A program made the position numbers and the translations under genes. Of a DNA stretch of 64,000 nucleotides, positions 45,272 through 53,552 are shown piece by piece. The notes under the pieces are model-generated. The model saw only the letters and a list, made by a program, of their open reading frames with translations, made no database searches and was not told the DNA's origin. Each line of letters begins with the position of its first letter. Positions within the stretch are counted from its first letter, which is position 1. The stretch is from Pararhizobium polonicum (GTDB lineage Bacteria; Pseudomonadota; Alphaproteobacteria; Rhizobiales; Rhizobiaceae): contig NZ_LGLV01000008.1 of NCBI RefSeq assembly GCF_001687365.1, positions 124,001 through 188,000 of the forward strand. Reading direction: 5' to 3'.

Positions 45272-45685
45272 TTACGCCCATGGATTGAGGCAGCGCACGC
45301 CAAGCGGTTCAAAGTGTGACGTGTTGCGAGTAACAACATCCATGCCGTGGAGAAGCGCAATCGCCGCGATCATTGCATCCGGAGAAGGACGCTTGTCCGC
45401 TGTCGGAAGCTTGCCGGCGATAGAGGCCGCCTCAGCATCAAAGGCCAAGATTCGGCCATGGAAGCGCGGAAGCACCGTGCCGTTAAGCCATTGGTCAAGT
45501 TCTGCGGCAAAAGTGGTGTCACGGCTTCGTTCTCGCGCAATGCCGAATTCGATCTCCATGATAGTTATCGCCGAGAGAAATGCGCTGCTGGCATCAAAAT
45601 CGGCAAAAAAGGCGCGGAATTTTTCGGTTTGACGATCCGGTCTGCGCGCAGCCGAAACCATATTTGTATCAAGGAGGAGAGGCAT
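45272..45685 (-). CDS. PIN-domain toxin (VapC family)
   Basis: 137-residue PIN ribonuclease. Acidic metal ligands appear at LLLDTNMVS, TIMEIEFG and SPDAMIAAIAL, with a fourth at the C-terminal TRNTSHF region where Asn replaces Asp as in FitB-like VapC. Its start overlaps the antitoxin stop by one base. VapC toxins cut tRNA or rRNA. The pair sits between xdhC and a LysR regulator, unconnected by function. Confidence 0.9.
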   Translation of the reverse strand: MPLLLDTNMVSAARRPDRQTEKFRAFFADFDASSAFLSAITIMEIEFGIARERSRDTTFAAELDQWLNGTVLPRFHGRILAFDAEAASIAGKLPTADKRPSPDAMIAAIALLHGMDVVTRNTSHFEPLGVRCLNPWA

Positions 45686-45939
45686 CAGAAGGTGATGTCA
45701 CGGCCAGAAAAATCGATACGTTCGGGTTCAAAATCTTTGTCTGACCGAGGCGAGGGATCGGCCAGCGCGTCAAGCAGGCTCATCGGCTTTTTCCAGCTCC
45801 GCTGAAAATCGTCATATTTGACAAGCACGTAGCTCGCTTCGCCGTGCTCGGTGATGACGAGCGGACCTTCGTTCGCGGCTTTCTTTGCCTTGCTAGGGTT
45901 TTGGTTGAAGTCGGCGCTGGTCATGAGAGCATATGTCAT
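45685..45939 (-). CDS. Antitoxin, Phd/YefM family
   Basis: 84 residues. N-terminal Phd/YefM DNA-binding fold (TSADFNQNPSKAKKAANEGPLVITEHGEASYVLVKYDDFQR, in pieces, residues 7-47) and a flexible acidic tail for toxin binding. The toxin partner is a PIN protein, a common mixed pairing. It is first in the pair and is preceded by a short AT-rich inverted repeat, its likely own operator. Confidence 0.88.
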   Translation of the reverse strand: MTYALMTSADFNQNPSKAKKAANEGPLVITEHGEASYVLVKYDDFQRSWKKPMSLLDALADPSPRSDKDFEPERIDFSGRDITF

Positions 45940-45952
45940 CGATATCTCCGCC

Positions 45953-45978
45953 TAGTATATTTGCGATAAGATATACTA
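45953..45978. promoter_or_regulatory. Toxin-antitoxin operator (8-bp inverted repeat)
   Basis: TAGTATAT at 45953-45960 and ATATACTA at 45971-45978, perfect arms with a 10-bp spacer, 14 bp upstream of the antitoxin start. Position and symmetry fit autorepression by the antitoxin. Confidence 0.65.
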
Positions 45979-46018
45979 TTTTCCTCGGAAAATTCAATCG
46001 AGTCGGCTGTTGACCTTC

Positions 46019-46933
46019 TCACTCCAGCATCTTCCCAATCATCCGCTGACAGCGCTCCGCCATGAAATCAATCATCAGCCGCACTTTCGGATCCTGAAAC
46101 CGCTTGTGCGGATAGATCGCCGCGAGCTGGACGCTGGCCGGCGGGGTGTCCTTGAGGATCTCGACCAGCGTGCCGTCGTTGAGATGGGCTTTCACCTCGA
46201 ACAGCGGCTTGTTGATGATGCCGCGGCCTTCCAGCGCCCATTGGGTCAGCACGTCGCCGTCATCGGAATCATAGGGGCCGCCGATTTCCAGCTTGCGGAT
46301 GCCGTCCGGGGTTTGCAGCGTCCAGTAATATTCCTTCGAGCCCGGATAGCGCAGCAGCAGACAGTCGTGCTTGTCGTCGATCAGGGCATCCGGCGTTTCC
46401 GGCGTGCCGCGTTTTTCGAGATAGCCGGGGGCAGCGCAGACGACGCGCTGGCAGTTGAGGATGCCGCGCATGCGCAGGTTGGAATCCTCGAGAACCCCGA
46501 GCTTGAAGGCGACATCGACACCTTCGCTGAGGATATCGACATTGTGATCGGAGAGGCGCAACCGCACCTCGATATCCGGATACCGGTCATGGAATTCCGG
46601 AATGCCCGAGGCAATCAGCCGGCGGCCGAGGCCAAGCGGAGCGGTGATCCGCAGCGACCCCTTGGGATTGTGCGAGAGATCGGCAATGGCGCTTTCGGCC
46701 TCGTTCACCGCCTCGATGATCTTGACCGCGCCAAGATAGAAGACCCGGCCATGTTCGGTCGGCGACAGCTTGCGCGTCGTGCGGTTGAACAGGCGCACGC
46801 CGAGATGCCGCTCCAACTCCTTGATGCGGTTGCTGGCCACAGCCGGGGTCACCCGCTGGTCGCGGCCGGCGGAGGAAAGCGTACCGAGTTCGACGACGCG
46901 GACGAAGACGCGGATGTTATCGAGATAGGACAT
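46019..46933 (-). CDS. LysR family transcriptional regulator
   Basis: 304-residue LysR protein. The N-terminal winged helix (YLDNIRVFVRVVELGTLSSAGRDQRVTPAVASNRIKELERHLG in pieces, residues 3-46) is followed by the substrate-binding domain (about 90-300: SLRITAPLGLGRRLI, VVCAAPGYLEKRG). It is divergent from puuD with 135 bp between, so control of puuD-guaD is likely by position. The inducer, perhaps a purine, is not shown by sequence. Confidence 0.9.
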   Translation of the reverse strand: MSYLDNIRVFVRVVELGTLSSAGRDQRVTPAVASNRIKELERHLGVRLFNRTTRKLSPTEHGRVFYLGAVKIIEAVNEAESAIADLSHNPKGSLRITAPLGLGRRLIASGIPEFHDRYPDIEVRLRLSDHNVDILSEGVDVAFKLGVLEDSNLRMRGILNCQRVVCAAPGYLEKRGTPETPDALIDDKHDCLLLRYPGSKEYYWTLQTPDGIRKLEIGGPYDSDDGDVLTQWALEGRGIINKPLFEVKAHLNDGTLVEILKDTPPASVQLAAIYPHKRFQDPKVRLMIDFMAERCQRMIGKMLE

Positions 46934-47068
46934 GACACCTTTCTACCACAGGCAGGACCCGACCACAGCGGGGGTGATCTTATAGATTTTTTTGAAAGTG
47001 TTCGGGATTAGCGGGCATTTCGGTTGGTATCGCGCGGTGGCAGAAGTCTCCCGAACAGGGAGGCTCCT

Positions 47069-48304
47069 ATGTATGAATACGCCATTGCCTGGGACTGGCT
47101 GACCTTTGCCGTCCGCTGGCTCCACGTCATCACCGCCATCGCCTGGATCGGCTCGTCGTTCTATTTCGTTGCGCTCGATCTCGGCCTGCGCAAGCGTCCG
47201 GATCTTCCGGCCGGCGCCTATGGCGAGGAATGGCAGGTGCATGGCGGCGGCTTCTACCATATCCAGAAATATCTGGTGGCGCCGTCCAACATGCCCGAGC
47301 ACCTGATCTGGTTCAAATGGGAAAGCTACGTCACCTGGCTTTCCGGCTTCGGCATGCTGTGTCTGGTCTATTATGCCGGCGCCGATCTCTACTTGATCGA
47401 TCCGAACGTGCTCGACGTCTCCAAGCCCGTCGCCATCGGCATATCGCTCGCCTCGCTGGCCTTCGGCTGGATCATCTACGACCTGCTCTGCAAGTCGCCC
47501 TTCGGCAATGACAATACGCGGCTGATGGTGGCGCTCTATTTCATCCTGGTCGCGGTCGCCTGGGGCTATACGCAGCTGTTTACCGGCCGTGCCGCCTTCC
47601 TGCATCTCGGCGCCTTCACCGCGACGATCATGTCGGCCAATGTCTTCTTCATCATCATGCCGAACCAGCGCATCGTCGTCGCCGACCTGATCGCCGGGCG
47701 CACGCCGGATGCCAAATACGGCCGGATCGCCAAGCAGCGCTCGACGCACAACAACTACCTGACGCTGCCCGTGCTGTTCCTGATGCTGTCGAACCATTAT
47801 CCGCTGGCCTTCGGCACGCAGTTCAACTGGATCATCGCCTCGCTGGTCTTCCTGATGGGCGTCACCATCCGCCACTATTTCAACACCCGCCATGCCAATG
47901 CCGGCAACCCGACCTGGACATGGCTGGCCACCGTGCTCCTGTTCATCGTCATCATGTGGCTGTCGACCGTACCGAAGATCCTCACTGGCGAGCCGGAACA
48001 GGTTTCGGCAGCGCAACAGCCCTTTGTTGCGGCGGAGGCATTTCCGAAGGTGCGCGATACCATCCTCGGCCGCTGTTCCATGTGCCATGCGCAGGAACCG
48101 GGCTGGGAGGGCATGATCAAGCCACCGAAGGGCGTGGTATTGGAGACCGACGCCGAAATCGCCGCCCATGCGCGGGAAATCTACCTGCAGGCCGGGCGCT
48201 CGCACGCGATGCCGCCGGCCAATGTGACCGCCGTGACCGACGACGAGCGCAAGCTGCTGGTCGCCTGGTACGAGACAGTTGTGAACGGAGGAAAAAACCA
48301 ATGA
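47069..48304 (+). CDS. puuD: Urate hydroxylase PuuD (membrane-bound, cytochrome c domain)
   Basis: 411 residues. The first ~310 form about eight transmembrane helices, with WLHVITAIAWIGSSFYF and FYHIQKYLVAPSNMPEHLIWFKWESY (in pieces) typical of PuuD. The C-terminal cytochrome c domain has CSMCH (about 344-348) and a distal Met in SHAMPPANV. PuuD oxidises urate to 5-hydroxyisourate and passes electrons to the respiratory chain, replacing a soluble uricase. AGGGAGG precedes the ATG at 47069. It overlaps guaD by four bases. Confidence 0.94.
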   Translation: MYEYAIAWDWLTFAVRWLHVITAIAWIGSSFYFVALDLGLRKRPDLPAGAYGEEWQVHGGGFYHIQKYLVAPSNMPEHLIWFKWESYVTWLSGFGMLCLVYYAGADLYLIDPNVLDVSKPVAIGISLASLAFGWIIYDLLCKSPFGNDNTRLMVALYFILVAVAWGYTQLFTGRAAFLHLGAFTATIMSANVFFIIMPNQRIVVADLIAGRTPDAKYGRIAKQRSTHNNYLTLPVLFLMLSNHYPLAFGTQFNWIIASLVFLMGVTIRHYFNTRHANAGNPTWTWLATVLLFIVIMWLSTVPKILTGEPEQVSAAQQPFVAAEAFPKVRDTILGRCSMCHAQEPGWEGMIKPPKGVVLETDAEIAAHAREIYLQAGRSHAMPPANVTAVTDDERKLLVAWYETVVNGGKNQ

Positions 48305-49635
48305 GCGAACTCCTGATCCGTGGACGTGTCCTCACCTTTATCGATGAGCCGCAGGGTATCGATGATACCGCATCCTATCTGACCGTGGACGATGGCGCGG
48401 TTCTGGTGCGCGACGGCAAGATCGTCGCCGTCGGCGACTATGCCGATATTCGCAAGGCAGCACCCGCCGACGTGACGGTTGCCGACCATCGCCCGCATCT
48501 GGTTATGCCCGGGCTGATCGACACGCACCTGCATTTCCCGCAGACGCAGGCGATCGCGTCCTATGGCGCGCAGCTCATGGAATGGCTGAACACCTATATT
48601 TTCGTCGAGGAGCAGAAATTCGCCGAGCCGGAGCATGCGGCCTTCATTGCCGGGCGGTTCATGGACGAGCTTCTGTCCAATGGCACGACGACGGCGGTCG
48701 CCTATTGTTCGGTGCATCCGCAAAGCGTCGATGCCTATTTTACGGCGGCTGAACAGCGCGGTATGCTGATGGTCGGCGGCAAGGTGATGATGGACCGCAA
48801 TGCGCCGGACGCGCTGAGGGACACGCCGCAACGGGGCTATGACGAGACCAGGCGGCTGATCGGCAAGTGGCATGGCCGGGGCCGGGCGCAGTATGCGATC
48901 AGCCCACGCTTTGCCATTACCTCGACGCCGGAACAGATGGAGATGGCCAAGGCGCTGGTGGCCGAGCATCGGGATTGCTATGTGCAGACGCATCTGTCGG
49001 AAAACCGCGACGAGATCGCCTTTGCCACCTCGCTCTATCCGGATGCCAGGGACTACACCGACATCTATGCCCGCTACGATCTCCTGACCGGCAAGACGCT
49101 GCTGGGGCACTGCATCCATCTGAGCGACCGGGAAATTTCGGTGCTGGCCGAGACCGGTGCGGTCGGCGTGTTCTGCCCGACCTCCAATCTCTTTCTCGGC
49201 TCCGGTCTGTTCGACCGCGACCGCTTCGACCGGCTCGGTGCCCGCTGGTCGGTGGCGACCGATGTCGGGGCAGGCACCAGTTTTTCGATGCTGGAAACGA
49301 TGGACGAGGCCTACAAGGTGCTGCACCTGCAGGGCCAGCGCCTGTCGCCGCTCAATTCCTTCTACCGCATGACGCTCGGCAATGCCCGGGCGCTCGGTCT
49401 TCAGGATCGCATCGGCTCGCTGCACGTGGGCGCCGATGCCGATATCGTCGTCCTCGACTCCAGCGGCAAATCGGCGATGGAGCTCAGGATGCGAACGGCC
49501 AAATCGCTGGCCGACGAGCTGTTCATCCTCCAGACGATGGGGGACGATCGTTGCGTCGCCGAGGTTTATGTGGCGGGCAGGGCTATGAAGGCGCGGAAGG
49601 CCGGTGCTGCGGCGCGGGCGCTGGAAACGGTGTGA
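48301..49635 (+). CDS. guaD: Guanine deaminase
   Basis: 444-residue amidohydrolase converting guanine to xanthine and ammonia. Zinc ligands: DTHLHFPQT, QTHLSENRDEI, LLGHCIHLSD and the late Asp in WSVATDVGAGTSFSML, with CPTSNLFLGSGLF before it. All are standard for GuaD. The ATG overlaps the puuD stop (ATGA) and is preceded by GGAGG. It feeds xanthine to XdhAB and so links the purine permease to urate oxidation. Confidence 0.94.
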   Translation: MSELLIRGRVLTFIDEPQGIDDTASYLTVDDGAVLVRDGKIVAVGDYADIRKAAPADVTVADHRPHLVMPGLIDTHLHFPQTQAIASYGAQLMEWLNTYIFVEEQKFAEPEHAAFIAGRFMDELLSNGTTTAVAYCSVHPQSVDAYFTAAEQRGMLMVGGKVMMDRNAPDALRDTPQRGYDETRRLIGKWHGRGRAQYAISPRFAITSTPEQMEMAKALVAEHRDCYVQTHLSENRDEIAFATSLYPDARDYTDIYARYDLLTGKTLLGHCIHLSDREISVLAETGAVGVFCPTSNLFLGSGLFDRDRFDRLGARWSVATDVGAGTSFSMLETMDEAYKVLHLQGQRLSPLNSFYRMTLGNARALGLQDRIGSLHVGADADIVVLDSSGKSAMELRMRTAKSLADELFILQTMGDDRCVAEVYVAGRAMKARKAGAAARALETV

Positions 49636-50448
49636 TTGGGTTACCCTCCCCTTGAGGGGGATGGTCGGAGCGAAGCTCCGGGGTGGGGTGATCTGCGGCA
49701 TATGCAATTGCCTCTTGTGTTCGCGGTGGTCACTCCCTCAACGCCTGCAGCCACACCCGGAAGATCCGCCGTGGTTTTGCTTGTTCATTCACTTGGCCGG
49801 GGCGCTGAAAAGTGCCGAGACTAAGGTAGTTTATATGACGCCTTCCAGCGCCCCGTTCAGTGTTGGTCGACGGGCAACTCCGGTTTCTCTGCGGGGATGG
49901 CGGCACCTTTTTCCGGTACAGGGTGACGCTCGACGGTTGCCGGATTGCTCCGGCCGCCGCGGCGTCACGAAAGGAATCGCTGTTACAATCCCAGTCGCCG
50001 CTCCTCATGTGTGCCTCACAGGCGCGCCCCGCCCTGTTTCAGACGAGAGGGAAACCACTTTCTGCCAATCCACCGGATGAAGGCCTACGTCCTTCCCGCA
50101 CCCGGCACCGGCCCCGCCTCACTGCCACGCCTGGCAGCGTATCCATGGGCGGAACGACGTCAGGATGACACAGGTTTCAAAGGCGGGGATTTACGGGGAT
50201 GATTTTTTTGTGCGGGGAGAGTTGCAGCGGGTTTGGATTATCCAAAAATTTCCGTCATGCCTGTGCTCGGGCTTGACCCGAGGGATGTCACAGGCATCCA
50301 GCCACCGCGCGTCGGCGCGGTGAGAGGGTGGTCCTGTCGCGGGGAAGGAGGCTTTGCGCCATGGACATGGCGCGCTGGATCCCCGCCACAAGGGCGAGGA
50401 AGACGGAGGGATATGGGAAAGCTCCAGGGAACCATTTCCGTCAGATTT
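49636..50448. repeat. Repeat-rich intergenic region between guaD and apnL
   Basis: 813 bp with no credible gene. At 49645-49692 is a CCCTCCCCTTGAGGGGGATGG block followed by GGAGC-GAA-GCTCC and GGGGTGGGGT, a mosaic palindromic repeat of the type dispersed in Rhizobium/Agrobacterium genomes. At 49799-49807 and 49846-49854 are perfect arms GGGGCGCTG/CAGCGCCCC. At 50254-50415 is a second dispersed-type element with CTCGGG-CTTGA-CCCGAG and GC-rich hairpins. It separates the convergent purine and apiose islands. Confidence 0.55.
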
Positions 50449-52308
50449 TTAAATGACGATGCAGGTTCTTTCAAAGGGAGCAAGATGCGTCTGTGCAGAG
50501 GGTATGCCGAGTTGCTCCGTGTCGACGGACTGTTTCTCGGCACTCAGATTGACGATCCAGATTGCGCGGCCGGCAGCCGTTTCCACCTGAAATGCCAGCA
50601 CCTTTCCCGGCTCGGACGTAACGACGGTCTGCCACTTTTGTCCAGCCAGTTGCGCCAGCCCTTTGACGACTTCATGCAGCGGCCTTGGCCCGCCTTCGAC
50701 CGCGGGTTCACCTTTCCCTGCATAGAGCCCGAACGGGCCGGTGAGCGCCGACAGCGTCAGGGTTTCCAGACCGGCATCCAGCACGGATGCGGCATAACCG
50801 GCGGCGAAGGCTGCGGCGAAACGGCCGTTGTGGCGGGGATCGCGGTTGGCCATCGGGATACGGCCGCCCTGCGGATTGTCCATCGTGCGGCTGCCATAGG
50901 GGTTCTGGCGCATCGGGATGGTCGAGGGGCCGAGGCGATAGGGTATGTTGCCGTAGATGGCACGGACCGAGCGGGTGATGAAGGGCAGGGCCTCGAGCGT
51001 CTGCATGACGCTGATATCGTCGGCGGCATGGACGATCGGGTTGGTGCAATGGCTGACGAAATCGAGGTTTCCGGCAGGCACGCGCTTGCGGTTGAGCTCG
51101 GTGAAATAGGAGAGCATGCCGCCACCCAGCCGGATGCCCGGGAAGGCTCTCGATGCAGCGGCGTAGACATTCTCGAGCGGCGGGCAGTCCGGCCATTTGC
51201 TGCCGGGCGGGGTCGATTGCCGGTCGACGGAGGGGCAGACCATGATGGCGCCGGGGGTGAAGTTTGCGGCGCGCATCTGGGCCGCGATCTCCTGCATTTC
51301 GGTATCGAGCGGGCGCTGGCAGGGGACGGCGATTTCGAGTGTCGTGGTGCCGTTATGGAGCGCGGCGATCTCGGCGAAATCCCGGAAGGCTTGGGTGCCA
51401 TGCCCGGCTGTGGGGTCGAAATGGAAGAGCAGGTCCTGGGCTTTCGGCGCATCCGGTTGCTGGAGAGCGGCAAGGCTTGCTCTGGCCTCTTCCGGCGTGA
51501 TCAGCAGGCCGATGGCGGGCATGGTGCCGGAGGAAATGCCGGGGGTGAGGCGGATGACACCGGTATTGCCGGCGGGGGCGCGGAGAGTGTCGGCGGTGCG
51601 GCTGTCGGTGATCGTCAAGGTGATCTGCTGGGTAACGGCTTCGCCCGCCGGAATCCGGTAGGGCCAGGGCAGGGCGAGCGGCCGGACATAGGTCTTGTAG
51701 GAGGCATCCGACCAGTTGCGCTGGTCTTCCATCTCGAACGTGTCGCCGTCCATGCGGCATTCGATGCTGACGCCGGGAAGGGCCGTGTGGGTGATGGCCC
51801 GCATGTCCTTGAAGGGCTGCCAGGGATCGATCAGATCGGGCAGCTTGGTGTCTTCGATGCTGCCATCGACATGTTCGACGGCAACCGGCGTGCCGGCGAC
51901 GCCGACGATCGGATGGAGGATGCAGAAGCCGCAGCGGTTGGTTTCGAAGCCGGTGGCGGACAGGGCCTCCCCCTTGAACGTCAGCCTGCCGTCGGCCGTG
52001 CCTTCGATCGTCGCTGCGATAGCAAGATGGCTGCCGTCCGGGCCGTTGCAGCTTGCTGTGTAGGCGACGGTGAAGCCGTCTCCGGTTTCGCGCACCGTAA
52101 GGTTCGACAGAGCGGGATCATAGGTGCCCCAGTCACGGTCGCGCACCAGGTAGGAGATGGCGCGCAGAACCTCGACGCCGTCATAGGCAATGGCGCGCAG
52201 GTTGCCGCCGGCCAGTTGCGCCGTCAGCTTTCCGGCCGTGAGGAGGCGCGGGGCGGGATCGGCCTGCGTGGTTCCGTAGAGCGTGAAGGCAAGCGCCGTA
52301 TCGGTCAT
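50449..52308 (-). CDS. apnL: D-apionate lactonase (D-apionolactonase)
   Basis: 619-residue protein assigned as ApnL, which opens D-apionolactone to D-apionate. It starts MTDTALAFTLYGTTQ, contains RAISYLVRDRDWGTYDP, NRCGFCILHPIVGVAG and a barrel-like second half with GGGMLSYFTELNRKRVP, and has no signal peptide, so it works in the cytoplasm. Identification rests on overall resemblance to apionolactonases and on gene order: the ATG overlaps the stop of the apiose-dehydrogenase gene by four bases, and the other four pathway enzymes are nearby. It is the last gene of the minus-strand operon. Confidence 0.82.
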   Translation of the reverse strand: MTDTALAFTLYGTTQADPAPRLLTAGKLTAQLAGGNLRAIAYDGVEVLRAISYLVRDRDWGTYDPALSNLTVRETGDGFTVAYTASCNGPDGSHLAIAATIEGTADGRLTFKGEALSATGFETNRCGFCILHPIVGVAGTPVAVEHVDGSIEDTKLPDLIDPWQPFKDMRAITHTALPGVSIECRMDGDTFEMEDQRNWSDASYKTYVRPLALPWPYRIPAGEAVTQQITLTITDSRTADTLRAPAGNTGVIRLTPGISSGTMPAIGLLITPEEARASLAALQQPDAPKAQDLLFHFDPTAGHGTQAFRDFAEIAALHNGTTTLEIAVPCQRPLDTEMQEIAAQMRAANFTPGAIMVCPSVDRQSTPPGSKWPDCPPLENVYAAASRAFPGIRLGGGMLSYFTELNRKRVPAGNLDFVSHCTNPIVHAADDISVMQTLEALPFITRSVRAIYGNIPYRLGPSTIPMRQNPYGSRTMDNPQGGRIPMANRDPRHNGRFAAAFAAGYAASVLDAGLETLTLSALTGPFGLYAGKGEPAVEGGPRPLHEVVKGLAQLAGQKWQTVVTSEPGKVLAFQVETAAGRAIWIVNLSAEKQSVDTEQLGIPSAQTHLAPFERTCIVI

Positions 52309-53339
52309 TTCAGGAGGGTCCCGATCTCGACCGTGGCTTTGCTGGCCGCGCTGGCATAGGCGGCTTCGACCAGCGCGAAGGTCTTGAGATTGTCCGCGCC
52401 CGAAGTGGAGGTTTCCTTGCGATGCAGCAGGCTGTCGGCCCAATGCTGCTGGATGGCGTAGACGCTTTCCTGGATATTGTGCCAGGGGCGCGACGCCCAG
52501 GGCAGCAGTGTCGGGGCGACGTCGGTATTGACGGTGCCTTCGGCATTGGTGACCTGCAGCTCGTAGCCCTGCGACAGCCGCAGCGAACCGTCCGTGCCGT
52601 CGATTTCGATCAGCGTTTCGGGGAAAGGCTCGATCGCCTGTTTCGTCGCATAGCTGACATCGACGATGGAGGTGGCGCCGTTTTCATGGTCGAGCAGGAT
52701 GGTGGCGACATCCTCGCCGTTGATCTTCGGGTTGACGCGTTTGGTGCGGGCCGAGAGGCTGGCGACATCGCCGAGGATATAGCGAGCGATATCCAGCGTA
52801 TGGATGCCGAGATCCTCGATGATGAAGCGCTTGCCTTCGGCAAGATAGGGCTGGCCGGAAAAGACGTCATAGCCGGAGCGGAAGGAGAAGCGGCCCCAGA
52901 ACGGCGTGCCGATCGCACCCGAGTCGAGCGCCTTGCGCACGGCCTGTATCGGCGTTTGCCAGCGGAAGTTCTCGTGGATCATCAAGGGAATGCCGGCGGC
53001 ATCGCAGGCGGCGACCATGGCCTTGGCATCGGCGAGCGTCGGGGCAAAGGGCTTCTGGCAGATGGCCGGGATATTGTTTGCGGCGGCGAGTTCGACCAGG
53101 GCGCGGTGGCTGTTCACGGTGGTGGCGATGTCGACGAAATCGAAGCCGCCATCGGCAAACATCTGGCCCGCATCGGTATAGCGGCGTTCGATACCGAACT
53201 GCTCGCCGACGATCTTCAGGCGCTCGGGGTCACGATCGCAGATGGCGACGATGGCAGCACCTTTGACGTCGTTCCAGCCGTGCATCTGGTTGACGGCGAA
53301 GAAGCCGCAGCCGATCAGGGCTCCCTTGAGGTCTGGCAT
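52305..53339 (-). CDS. apsD: Gfo/Idh/MocA family oxidoreductase, D-apiose dehydrogenase
   Basis: 344 residues. N-terminal NAD(P) Rossmann fold GALIGCGFFAVNQMHGW (GxGxxA-type), with EKP-like motif CQKPFAPTLADAKAM (Lys about residue 97). The C-terminal alpha/beta domain has a HENFRWQTP catalytic stretch and DLGIHTLDIARYILG. It would oxidise D-apiose to D-apionolactone. The ATG at 53339 is preceded by AGGAG. The exact sugar is inferred from the pathway genes around it; Gfo/Idh/MocA proteins alone do not reveal it. Confidence 0.82.
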   Translation of the reverse strand: MPDLKGALIGCGFFAVNQMHGWNDVKGAAIVAICDRDPERLKIVGEQFGIERRYTDAGQMFADGGFDFVDIATTVNSHRALVELAAANNIPAICQKPFAPTLADAKAMVAACDAAGIPLMIHENFRWQTPIQAVRKALDSGAIGTPFWGRFSFRSGYDVFSGQPYLAEGKRFIIEDLGIHTLDIARYILGDVASLSARTKRVNPKINGEDVATILLDHENGATSIVDVSYATKQAIEPFPETLIEIDGTDGSLRLSQGYELQVTNAEGTVNTDVAPTLLPWASRPWHNIQESVYAIQQHWADSLLHRKETSTSGADNLKTFALVEAAYASAASKATVEIGTLLK

Positions 53340-53552
53340 GTGAACTCCTGTTCCAATTCTTCCACCAACTCCCCTCGCCGGCGGGATATGGGAGGATGGA
53401 GCTTGCTGCTTGTCCTTCTCCCCGTGAACGGGGAGAAGGTGGCCGAAGGCCGGATGAGGGGCATTGCGTAAGTTCAAGCCTGAACCGTATCTGGATTTGA
53501 GCCCCCGGCCCCTCACCCTAGCCCTCTCCCCGCAGGCGGGGAGAGGGGACTT
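53340..53552. repeat. Dispersed palindromic repeat elements within the apiose operon
   Basis: 213 bp between the permease and apsD. Two rhizobial-type repeat blocks are seen: CTTCTCCCCGTGAACGGGGAG followed by GGTGGCCGAAGGCCGGATGAGGGGCA (in pieces, about 53416-53465), and CCCTCACCCTAGCCCTCTCCCCGCAGGCGGGGAGAGGGG (in pieces, about 53510-53549). Each folds into a stable hairpin. They interrupt an otherwise tightly packed operon and may modulate readthrough into apsD-apnL. Confidence 0.6.

Noticed and set aside
49604..50168. Several open frames of 60-160 codons after guaD
   Set aside because: Their translations are rich in Arg, Pro and Cys without motifs, and they run through palindromic repeats; no ribosome binding sites of note.
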